Part shown: in pieces, positions 56,386 to 64,000 of the stretch
Numbering within the stretch: the stretch's first letter is position 1
Layout of the letters: each line of letters starts with the position of its first letter
NCBI RefSeq assembly: GCF_017982655.1
Contig: NZ_JABXYX010000023.1
Coordinates: 26,361 to 90,360 of the forward strand
Reading direction: 5' to 3'
DNA: 64,000 nucleotides
Source of the DNA: Brasilonema sp. CT11
GTDB lineage: Bacteria > Cyanobacteriota > Cyanobacteriia > Cyanobacteriales > Nostocaceae
Notes under the pieces: generated by a model
Database searches by the model: none
Seen by the model: only the letters and a program-made list of their open reading frames with translations
Told to the model about the DNA's origin: nothing
Program-made: the position numbers and the translations under genes

Positions 56386-57436
56386 CAGCAATTTTCAGGT
56401 AATTGAACCACAATGTGCGGTAAAGTAGACATGGAGTGATTGTTTAATTCAATGCCAGTAGCTTACTCAGCAGATTTGCGTCGTCGTGTAGTTGAAGCAT
56501 GGGAAGGCAAAGAAGGTTCTCAACGCCAGTTAGCTCAAAGATTCAAGGTCAGCTTATCATTTGTGCGAAACCTACTGCGTCATTATCGGATAAGCGGACA
56601 AATCAAAGCAAAACGGCGTGGAGGATACCAGAAACCAATAATTAGACAGGAACATCTAAGTATCATCAAATCTTTGGTTGAGGGTAAAAACGATTTGTTG
56701 CTCTCAGAATTATGCGATAGCCCAAAGGGCTGACGCTCCGCGTATCGCTTCGCGCAAAGTACAGGAATCAGGGTAAGTGTTCCAACAATGCATCGTGCGG
56801 TAGAAAAATTAAACTTGCGCTGTAAAAAAAACTCTCTATGCAAACGAGCAAGATACTCCACGAGTTCAGGAGCTACGACATGACTATCGCCGTTGGCTAG
56901 ATAAGATTGATGTAAGAAACTTGGTATTTGTTGATGAAGCGGGATTGAATTTGTCAATGTCACGCTTGTTTGCCAGAGCAGTAGACGGCGAACGGGCAAT
57001 TGGTAGTGTTCCGGGAACTAAAGGTGGGAATGTTTCCTTAATTGGTGCTTTGAATCTTGATGGACTGCTTGCTGCAATGACTGTACCAGGAAGTACAAAT
57101 ACTGAAGTATTTCTCACATATCTAACTCAAGTCTTAGTCCCTCAGTTGTGGCATGGAGCGATAGTTGTCATGGATAATCTCCGGGTTCACCATGCTGAGT
57201 GTGTGCGAGTTGCAATTGAATCGGTTGGTGCAAAAGTCAAGTTTTTGCCACCTTACTCTCCAGATTTATCACCTATAGAGCTTTGTTGGTCTAAACTCAA
57301 GCAATTCCTCCGTTCCTGTGAGGCACGTACTGCTGAATCACTCAATCAAGCAATGACTGAAGCTGTCAATTATATTACTGAAGATGATGCCTTTGGTTGG
57401 TTCAATCACTGTGGTCTATTTACCTGAAAATTGCTG
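56386..57436 (+). mobile_element. IS630-family insertion sequence, decayed
   Basis: The 1051-bp element has CAGCAATTTTCAGGTAA at the left and its exact complement at the right, within a 21-bp perfect inverted pair (56382-56402 / 57420-57440). TA dinucleotides flank both ends, as expected for IS630/Tc1-type insertion. Confidence 0.85.
56452..57427 (+). pseudogene. IS630-family transposase, broken
   Basis: The N-terminal helix-turn-helix (YSADLRRRVVEAWEGKEGSQ) is followed by LLSELCD, where a short dispersed repeat (about 56716-56756, CCCAAAGGGCTGACGCTCCG) brings a stop. The frame resumes at [13 protein letters not shown] and shifts at an eight-A run near 56823. The catalytic part is open from 56921: [21 protein letters not shown] and [11 protein letters not shown] carry the DDE triad. 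Not active as it stands. Confidence 0.88.
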
Positions 57437-57477
57437 TAATCCTTCTGTATAGCCTCATAGATGTAGATATTTTGCAA

Positions 57478-57498
57478 GCGTCGCTATCCCAGCGACGC
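57478..57498. other. Hairpin upstream of the cysteine-rich gene
   Basis: Perfect 8-bp stem GCGTCGCT / AGCGACGC with a five-base loop, then a short A-run; it lies 35 bp before the ATG at 57533. It may be a leader structure or the end of an upstream transcript. Confidence 0.45.
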
Positions 57499-57532
57499 TC
57501 AGAAAAAATCCTCTTTGCAGAAGGCTCAATTC

Positions 57533-57970
57533 ATGTCAGAAATTACTACTGAAAAAACTACACTTTGCCCCAGCGCTAGAGCAGAATCTGTGGATAGTAT
57601 GGTTTTTGGAATTCTCGGTGGAACAGTTGCAGAACCCCGTGTAGCTTATCTCAAGCAGCCCCAACCAATCACAGATGAACTGATAGCAAAGGCTAGTCCA
57701 ATAACACCCACTGAAATCTTCCGCATGACGACACCTTGTGCCACTAAAGCTTGTCTGCATTTTGATGGGCAAGATTGTCGTCTGGCAAAACAAATTGCCG
57801 AAAAATTACCTGCTGTAACAGAAGAATTGCCTTTCTGTTCTATCCGCCGAGATTGTCGGTGGTGGCAGCAGGAAGGCAAGGCAGCTTGTATGCATTGTCC
57901 GCAAGTTATTACAGATATCTACAACCCATTTGAACTAGCAGTTACAGTGGCAAAATTAGCTGCAGGTTAA
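57533..57970 (+). CDS. Cysteine-rich small protein of unknown function
   Basis: A 145-residue protein from the ATG at 57533 (AGAAGG eight bases upstream). Eight cysteines: one near the N terminus, then PCATKAC, QDC, PFC, RDC and ACMHC, the latter with a CxxC. This clustering suggests an iron-sulfur cluster or zinc. Charged and aromatic residues (RDCRWWQQEG) sit among them. I do not recognise the family. A terminator follows. Confidence 0.75.
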   Translation: MSEITTEKTTLCPSARAESVDSMVFGILGGTVAEPRVAYLKQPQPITDELIAKASPITPTEIFRMTTPCATKACLHFDGQDCRLAKQIAEKLPAVTEELPFCSIRRDCRWWQQEGKAACMHCPQVITDIYNPFELAVTVAKLAAG

Positions 57971-58002
57971 ACAAAGCTACAAGGAAAATAAGGAAAATAA
58001 GG

Positions 58003-58063
58003 AAAATCGCCCATCAAAAATATATCTTGAACCAGAGAAAATCCAGTAAGAGGGCGATTTTTT
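58003..58063 (+). terminator. Terminator of the cysteine-rich gene
   Basis: AAAATCGCCC / GGGCGATTTT inverted pair around a 39-base loop, ending in a T-run, about 30 bp after the stop. Confidence 0.65.
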
Positions 58064-58189
58064 AGCTACTAATCATGACGCCAAACCATTAAACTCATGA
58101 AAAGGCACCGCAGTTTTTTCAGATTTAAGGATAATGGTTTTTTCATTCTTTCTCGCAACCTAAATTATAGAAAGTTAAAAACTTTGTCC

Positions 58190-58297
58190 ACGTCCAATGT
58201 TTCAAAATTTCGCTCTACAAGCTGATTCACAATGCTCCCAAAGGGAGCCGCCCAAAGGGCGATCGCAAAACGTGGCTTGAAACTAGCTCTAGCGCTG
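58190..58297. repeat. Fragment related to the rhomboid gene region
   Basis: 58259-58297 matches 60232-60270, inside the rhomboid gene, at 38 of 39 bases. 58190-58240 resembles the rhomboid 3' flank (59612-59652; CCAATGTTT-AAAATTT, CTCTACAA motifs). Either a rhomboid duplication remnant or a mobile repeat. Confidence 0.65.
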
Positions 58298-58324
58298 GAT
58301 CAACAACATCAACAATCTATGCGG

Positions 58325-59467
58325 TTATGCAGCTATTTTCTTTTTCAATTTCTCTTGAAGAAATTTAGAGCAACCTAGAGCTGTTAGAAACAACCCTAAG
58401 CCAGCGCTTGTAGAGGGTTCTGGCACAGGTGTGGAAACAGACTCAGGTGTCAACACAACAGCACGAAGTTGACCGTTTAAAGTAGCAGCCCCGACGATTT
58501 GTCCCAGGTCGTTAATAGCTCTTGCCTGAGTGATGGTAAAACCAGAATCACGAGAAATCAGGGAGTTAAGGTCTTGTAAAATGCCGTCACTGTAAAGAAA
58601 AGCACGAATTCCAATCCCACTGTTTGAATAAAAGTTAGGATTGCTGCCCGAAAACCCAACAACCTGAGCGTTGTTGTTGATGTCAAAAGCAACGCTGTAA
58701 AGGTCAGTAGGAAATAGTCTACCGAGGTTAATCAGATTTGTACTACTAGTGTAGAGAAAAGCCTGACCATTACTTATGCTTGTGGGGGCTGAAACTCCGA
58801 CGACTTGACCTTTATCATTGATGCCCTCAGCTGAGGTGTAATTGTCACCGGGGAGAGTACCCAAGGCAGTCGTTGTGCCATTTTCATACAGGAAAGCTTT
58901 GTTAGTGTTTAAAATGCCGACTACCTGACTCTGGTTGTTGATATCATATGCGACAGTACCTTCAGTGCCGAAGTTAACTACCGTTCCGTTCTTATACAAA
59001 AACGGACCAATTTTTTGCGCTCCACCCACTATCTCACCTTTATCGTTGATGGCATAAGGGATAGCATCATTAAGACCGACGAGGCTTTGTGTTCTGCCTT
59101 GGCTATACAGCAAGGGGTTATTCCCAGTGAAGTTGTTTTCATTAACCGAATTACCTACCACCTGACCAAAGTTGTTGATACTTGTAACAGCGATATGAGT
59201 GTCACCAGAGAGAGGTTTGATTTCAGTTACCTGACCATTCGTATATAAGAAAGCACGATCTGGACTCCCGTTGCTGGTGCCTTTACCTGAATCAAAGATA
59301 ACTTGACCAAAATTGTTGATGTCAGTAGCGTAACTGTAATTTGAACCTACCAAGGAGCCTAGATCAGTTATTGAGTATAAAGATGCTGCCGAGACTGTAT
59401 TTATGCCTGAACCCATTACTACAGTGAATAAAAAAGTACCAGCGGTTGCTTTCGATAAAATTTTCAC
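58325..59467 (-). CDS. HAF-repeat PEP-CTERM protein
   Basis: I start at the GTG at 59467, with AAGGAG seven bases upstream; a TTG at 59494 is the longer option. After a signal peptide (FLFTVVMGSGINTVSA) come seven repeats with INNxGQVVG and AFLYxNG, the extracellular HAF repeat. The C terminus is a PEP-CTERM sorting tail: VPEPSTSAGLGLFL, a TM helix and a KKK end. Such proteins are exported and processed by exosortase; the role here is not known. Confidence 0.9.
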   Translation of the reverse strand: MKILSKATAGTFLFTVVMGSGINTVSAASLYSITDLGSLVGSNYSYATDINNFGQVIFDSGKGTSNGSPDRAFLYTNGQVTEIKPLSGDTHIAVTSINNFGQVVGNSVNENNFTGNNPLLYSQGRTQSLVGLNDAIPYAINDKGEIVGGAQKIGPFLYKNGTVVNFGTEGTVAYDINNQSQVVGILNTNKAFLYENGTTTALGTLPGDNYTSAEGINDKGQVVGVSAPTSISNGQAFLYTSSTNLINLGRLFPTDLYSVAFDINNNAQVVGFSGSNPNFYSNSGIGIRAFLYSDGILQDLNSLISRDSGFTITQARAINDLGQIVGAATLNGQLRAVVLTPESVSTPVPEPSTSAGLGLFLTALGCSKFLQEKLKKKIAA

Positions 59468-59666
59468 CAGACAACTCCTTAACCTGAATTTCAAAATGGT
59501 TTAAGTAAATGCAGCCTGATGTCGCTATCTTGATTGATAATTTCTTTGTTTTCTGTGGATATGCTTGAATCTACCATGAAGTTTGCACTTTGATAAACAA
59601 AAGACCCACTTTGTCCAATGTTTAAAATTTTTACTCTACAAACCAATTAACAATTTTAAACCTCGT

Positions 59667-61226
59667 TCAGAAAGCCTTTAAAATCATCCCCATCACAAAA
59701 CCAACAATCAACCCAGAAGTATGTCCAACGAAGCTAATCTGTGGAGTTGTCAGGTCAAAGATGCTTTGCAACACAATAACTGCTAAAATTCCTCGTAAAT
59801 TTCTAGCAGCAAAGCGCGTTTTTTTCCTTAGCCACTCGTGTAACAGCACAGCAGTAAAACCACCAACAAGACCCATCACACATCCTGATGCACCTACTAC
59901 AAAATCAGATTGAGAATATCCCAGAACTGACATATAAGTCACAGCTAGCATAGAGCCAATTGCACTAGCAAAATACAACAGGAAAAATTGGGGTGTTCCG
60001 AGGGCAAATTCCATTAAGCGACCAAATAAATAAAGACCTAACATATTTAGGAATAGGTGCAAGAAGCCGAAGTGAAGAAACGCGGCTGTTAACAAGCGCC
60101 ACCAATCTCCTTTAACAACTTCTTGTGGTACTAATGCACCCAAACGATATAAGTTATTTAGGTTGGTGCTACCTCCCAGTTTTACCTCTAGGGCAAAAGC
60201 AAGTACATTTAAAGTAATAATAAAATTTGTAGCGATCGCAAAACGTGGCTTGAAGCTAGCTCTAGCGCTGTATGTTGTTTCATACTCTATTTCTGTAGTA
60301 ATTTTAAATAAAATTTCTTGTGATTTTTCAGTAAGTAATGTGTCAGCGACAACCACAGGACTAGATAAACGTCTTGCAACTGCGTTACGAATGCAAACAT
60401 TGTTACTATCAGCAAGACTCAAAAATTGCTCGACAGCTATAACTTCTCTTCCAGCAGCTTGATCAACTGTTGCTAGCCAGAATAGTTTGATTGTGTTGGA
60501 ATAGTTCGCTAGTGAACCACTCAATAATCTCGCGACATGTTCTGTTTTACCGCAGAAGGCTAGCACATACATACGCGCTAGATTTTGTGTTCTTGGGTTA
60601 AGTATTTTTTCCAGGCTTGGCTGATAGCGCTCCCAAGCTTGGAGCATACCATTCAAATCGCCAGTTTCTCCAAGTGTTCTCAGATAGCAAACCAGCACAT
60701 CGAAATCTTTGCGCAATACTGCTTCGTTTAGGCTATTCTGTATCCACACCAGCAATTCTTCCCAACGAGCATCCATTTGGTAAAGGCTGACAGCTGCGGA
60801 ACGACCAGTTGGTGTTGTAGTAGTTTGATAACGGTCTAAAATAGCAACAGCTGAAGCTCTTGCACCACGCTGCCCCAAATCCAAAGCGTATAACAATTTT
60901 GGTTGCTCACGCCAACCATCCAAGGGATGCAGCCACCAAATCAGACTCGCCACTCTGCTTGCTTGACCAAAACGTTGTTGATCAATAAGTTGGTCAACTT
61001 TCTTGTGACCAATATTAGGCAAAATAACTAAAATTGCCCACAAACATCCACCAATCAACCCACCCAGGGATGGAGTCAGATAAGACAAAAGTGCTATTAG
61101 AACTAAGATTAATCCTGATACTAAAATCCAGCCACGATTATTATTAGTTCCAGATAAAGATGCGCTCATCATGGTCGAGATGCATGATAGACAGACCATC
61201 CAAGTTAATATGTGATTAAGATCCAT
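59667..61226 (-). CDS. Rhomboid-family intramembrane serine protease with N-terminal extension
   Basis: About 519 residues from the ATG at 61226. The N-terminal half has two TM helices and a soluble helical, TPR-like region. The rhomboid core is C-terminal (from about 330), with the nucleophile in GASGCVMGL and the His in FVGHTSGL. A 39-bp segment shared with 58.3 kb encodes the linker SARASFKPRFAIA. Substrate unknown. It is 51 bp from the AI-2E gene on the same strand. Confidence 0.9.
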   Translation of the reverse strand: MDLNHILTWMVCLSCISTMMSASLSGTNNNRGWILVSGLILVLIALLSYLTPSLGGLIGGCLWAILVILPNIGHKKVDQLIDQQRFGQASRVASLIWWLHPLDGWREQPKLLYALDLGQRGARASAVAILDRYQTTTTPTGRSAAVSLYQMDARWEELLVWIQNSLNEAVLRKDFDVLVCYLRTLGETGDLNGMLQAWERYQPSLEKILNPRTQNLARMYVLAFCGKTEHVARLLSGSLANYSNTIKLFWLATVDQAAGREVIAVEQFLSLADSNNVCIRNAVARRLSSPVVVADTLLTEKSQEILFKITTEIEYETTYSARASFKPRFAIATNFIITLNVLAFALEVKLGGSTNLNNLYRLGALVPQEVVKGDWWRLLTAAFLHFGFLHLFLNMLGLYLFGRLMEFALGTPQFFLLYFASAIGSMLAVTYMSVLGYSQSDFVVGASGCVMGLVGGFTAVLLHEWLRKKTRFAARNLRGILAVIVLQSIFDLTTPQISFVGHTSGLIVGFVMGMILKAF

Positions 61227-61277
61227 TTCATTTACAATAATCAGGAAGTACCTGGTTGTACAGTAATAACCCAATCA

Positions 61278-62375
61278 CTACTCATTGGTTAATATTTCTG
61301 ACAATTCTTTACTCTCAACAACAGTGTCGGAATAATCAGATTTAGAAGGAAGTTGCCAATTATCTAGTGCATCTTTGAGCACACCTGCTACGGGTACAGC
61401 AATAAGTAATCCCAAAACTCCACCAATGTAAGTTCCTACTAGTAAAGAAATTAAAACCCAAATTGGTCTAAGTCCTGTAAAACTACCTAAAAGTCTTGGA
61501 GCGATCGCTTGGTCAATTAATTGGTCAATGACAACGGCTACAGCTAAAACCCTTGCTGCTAACCAAAGGTCATGTGAAGCGATGATCAGAGTAACTACAG
61601 CAAGACTAACAACATCACCGAAGGGAATTAAACTCAAAATCCCGACTCCCAAACCAAACAGTAAAGCAAACTGGACTTGAAGAACGAGAAACACTATAGT
61701 TAGTGAAATACCCATCAGGAAAGCTAAAGCTACCTGACCAATTAAGTAATTTTGAAAATTTTTTTGAATCGACTGCCTCAACTGTTGACCAAAACTCAAA
61801 GGTAATTTTTTAAAGAAACTATCCCAAATTCTCTCGCCATCTAATAGCAAATAGACAGTTAGCACAACTGTAATTAAAGCTTCTGAGATACTATCAATAG
61901 TGTCGATTGCAATAGTAAATATTTCATCTACCAGATAGTCTAACTCATCAGGTAGGCGATTTACTATTTGAGAAAAGATCTGATGAAAATTTACTTTGAA
62001 ACCGAAGCTTAGTATCCAATCATTAATATTTTTTAATCCCGATTCACTAGAATAAATCCATTGAGGAAGTATTGTCACCATTTCATGAGATTGCTGTAAA
62101 ATGATGGGCAACACAGTCAAAGCTAAAGCAAATATAATTATTACAGCTGTTAGAAAAACTAATGTAACTGCATAATTTCTTTTCACTCCCCGTTGCTGAA
62201 GAATCGAAACAGGATAATTGAGAATAAAGGCAAGTAAACCTGCTAAAATAAAAGTTGTTATCAGGGGTTTAAAATATAGAATAACTCGAAACGCTAGCCA
62301 GCCATTGAGAAAAACTAGCGGGAATAGCAGTGTCAAAATTAACCATGGCAGTAATTTACTCAGTGAAATATTCAT
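61278..62375 (-). CDS. AI-2E/PerM-family permease
   Basis: A 365-residue membrane protein with about eight TM helices and the family's central soluble loop. Typical segments are FILAGLLAFILNYPVSILQQRGV, VDQLIDQAIAPRLLGSFTGLRPIWVLISLL and a Gly-rich end (GGVLGLLIAVPVAGVL). Function differs among members (exporter or Na+/H+ antiporter); none can be assigned here. Confidence 0.9.
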   Translation of the reverse strand: MNISLSKLLPWLILTLLFPLVFLNGWLAFRVILYFKPLITTFILAGLLAFILNYPVSILQQRGVKRNYAVTLVFLTAVIIIFALALTVLPIILQQSHEMVTILPQWIYSSESGLKNINDWILSFGFKVNFHQIFSQIVNRLPDELDYLVDEIFTIAIDTIDSISEALITVVLTVYLLLDGERIWDSFFKKLPLSFGQQLRQSIQKNFQNYLIGQVALAFLMGISLTIVFLVLQVQFALLFGLGVGILSLIPFGDVVSLAVVTLIIASHDLWLAARVLAVAVVIDQLIDQAIAPRLLGSFTGLRPIWVLISLLVGTYIGGVLGLLIAVPVAGVLKDALDNWQLPSKSDYSDTVVESKELSEILTNE

Positions 62376-62964
62376 ATTAAATAGCCGAAATTTTTAGTTT
62401 GGCAATGCCCACTTATCATATTAAATCTAATTAATTGGAGTTTAGACTAGTTCGCGGTGCAAAACTCTAAACCAGAACATATGTACTATCATGCGGTTGA
62501 CTTCACTTCGCTCAAAGTTAGAAGTAATACCATTTCACAATCGAGCCAGAAACAAATGATTGGTCTCTAATTCTTTCCCCCTGCCCAGGTGCTTCTTGCC
62601 CCTGCTGCCTATTTGTTTCAACCTTAAAGTGGAACGGTATAAGGAGTGGCGGAGCGCCATAGGCTGAAGTTTTCGCTTAATGTGCGCCTTTGGCGCTTAG
62701 TAATCGCAAAGATTTTTCCTTACGTTTTTCAATGTTGACCCTTCGGCTGATCTCGACTTCGCTCGATACAAGTCGCTCAGGGTCAACGGTGAGCTTCGAC
62801 AGACTCAGCTTCCGCGTTCGCGCAGCGTGTCCGTTTGGCTTTGCCGTGCCCGAAGGGCTCAGGACTCAGTCGAACCGTTGACCGACTTATCTTCCTGCTA
62901 AATATTGTTATGACTTCATAAAAAGTAGCACATTATACTTTTGTGCACTTAAAAAAATTCAAGA
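62376..62964. other. Repeat-rich intergenic region
   Basis: Holds one end of the MITE-like repeat (TGGAGTTTAGACTA at 62436-62449). Also holds a palindromic repeat with GGTCAACGGT / ACCGTTGACC arms (62781-62883) and CTGAGCG/GTCGAAGC-type sequence. No gene is seen. Confidence 0.6.
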
Positions 62965-63540
62965 TCAATTTGCTAGAACTGCTACTTGATTGCCATTTTC
63001 AGTGACCACGGTTAATGGTAGTTTATCCTGATTTTCTTGTCGGTAAAATTGAAGGAACTGGACACCACGCTCTGTAGGCTTAACTACCATTACATAGCGA
63101 TTATCTACCCATTTTATGTTTGTCACTGTGTGAGAAAGTACCCAAATTCCAGCTATTTTTTTAGAGTTGAGATTGGTGACATCATTCTCACATTTTGATA
63201 TGTGTATAACGTTTTTCAGTGACCAAAGTCCAGAAAGATGCCCTATATCAAAATTTCCACTGCCACCTGGATAACTTGTAAATACAAAAATATTGTACTT
63301 CCAATAATCTCCTCCAAGTGATTCAACAATTTTTTGATTATATCTATCAGCAAATTTTTGTATATGCTTTTTCTGTTCTGCATTGCTTGGGCGCATCCAA
63401 GTTTTAGATTCCTGACAAACATCAAATGATATTTCATTAGCTTGATTGCGATTTGTGAGTTGCGAGGCAGCAGCAGGTTGTGAAGAATTTGTGGTGAAAA
63501 TAGTATTAGTGAAAAAAAATATTACTATTAACCCAAGTTG
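62965..63540 (-). pseudogene. Secreted protein gene that lost its start codon
   Basis: The longest ATG frame starts at 63396 (MRPSNAEQKKHIQKFADRYN) and gives 143 residues. Upstream, however, the same frame stays open for 48 more codons. It reads as a signal peptide (LGLIVIFFFTNTIFTTNS, then PAAASQ) up to a stop at 63541 without any ATG, GTG or TTG. The original start was probably removed next to the IS630-type element. The body has a TSYPGGSGNFDIGHL segment. Function unknown. Confidence 0.7.
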
Positions 63541-63573
63541 CTAGTTATATCATGTCCGGATGAATACTTATAA

Positions 63574-64000
63574 TTAAGCCGCCCTGGTTCTGGGCCACCA
63601 GTAGTAGCAAGTTAGTCCAGAGATAAAATCGTGCTGTTTCATTAGTTGTTGGCAGCGATAAACCAAGAGCTCTTCCAGTTCGTCTAAAGACGATGGTGAA
63701 GAATTCGCGACGATTTCATTTGTCAGGGGCCATAATCGTTCAGCAGGTTGTAATTCAGGTGAGTACGCGGGTAAGTAGATTAAATCAATACCTTCTGGCA
63801 GGTTTAAATCATTACTTGTATGCCAACCTGCTTGGTCAACAGCCAGGAGGATTCGTTTTTGATTTCCAAGACCATACTCTTGAGCAAAATCAGCTAAAAC
63901 TCGATTAAATAATTGAGTATTCACACTCGGCAGAATCCACCAATATGTTTCTCCTGATTCTGGATGTACAAACCCATACAGCCACATCCATTTATACCTT
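63574..64000 (-). mobile_element. IS630-type transposase, partial at window end
   Basis: The C-terminal part of a second, different IS630-family transposase: LLAVDQAGWHTS and PAYSPELQPAERLWP carry the second and third catalytic residues. The frame stays open to the window edge, so the gene begins outside. The element's end is between 63541 and 63574; its inverted repeats cannot be checked here. Confidence 0.88.

Noticed and set aside
56244..56432. Minus-strand Asn/His/Arg-rich open frame
   Set aside because: Its internal repeats come from the direct-repeat array and the IS end; not a gene.

Overview
The window is chromosomal DNA from a cyanobacterium, most likely a filamentous, heterocyst-type (Nostocales) strain. 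This rests on the photosystem II gene psbU, ycf54, btpA and crtE, on many GCGATCGC (HIP1) octamers, on heptamer tandem repeats (AGTCAAT type) between genes, and on several families of small dispersed palindromic repeats. I see no rRNA, tRNA or CRISPR array.

Left part (0-9 kb): mainly housekeeping and photosynthesis-linked genes: folD, crtE, a divergent PAP2 protein, ycf54, a SnoaL-like protein, pdxJ, efp, accB and an ArsR-type regulator. A repeat-rich gap at 5.7-7.0 kb holds a pentapeptide-repeat gene cut short by a dispersed repeat. 9-16 kb is an unusual metabolic island. A Nudix hydrolase overlaps an SDR oxidoreductase, followed by a divergent dihydropteroate-synthase homologue and a PP-loop ATPase resembling MurL. 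folK converges on these genes. Beyond it lie an EgtD-like methyltransferase and a MysD-like ATP-grasp ligase. 16-38 kb is again mostly core: proS, a PlsC-like acyltransferase, an AlkB-like oxygenase, a DEAD-box helicase, rimO, btpA, a VKOR-Trx fusion, nadB, psbU, a ferredoxin-MBL protein, a two-RCK channel with a non-canonical filter, and LtrA.

38-52 kb is the most interesting part. It starts with an 852-residue fusion of a cNMP-binding domain, a degenerate sigma54-activator-type AAA+ domain and a polyferredoxin membrane protein. Next come a small stand-alone adaptor-like protein and two Rpn/DUF2887 genes, one only a C-terminal fragment. Then comes a tightly overlapping minus-strand operon: iSTAND protein, MoxR AAA+ ATPase, membrane-anchored vWA protein, and a helical/TM/CAP-domain protein. 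This matches the logic of the vWA-MoxR ternary conflict systems. The N-terminal segment of the iSTAND protein is clearly homologous to the stand-alone small protein. Immediately upstream of the operon on the minus strand lie an EACC1-like protein and a caspase joined through one TM segment to an extracytoplasmic ABC-type ligand-binding domain. Together these look like a receptor/effector cell-death or immune-type island.

52-64 kb: an ABC-2 permease, prxQ, a DrrAB-like ABC pair, a decayed IS630 element inserted in a short repeat array, a cysteine-rich small protein, a PEP-CTERM/HAF-repeat protein, a rhomboid protease with a long N-terminal region, an AI-2E-type permease, and a secreted protein whose signal peptide lost its start next to a second IS630-type element that runs off the window edge.
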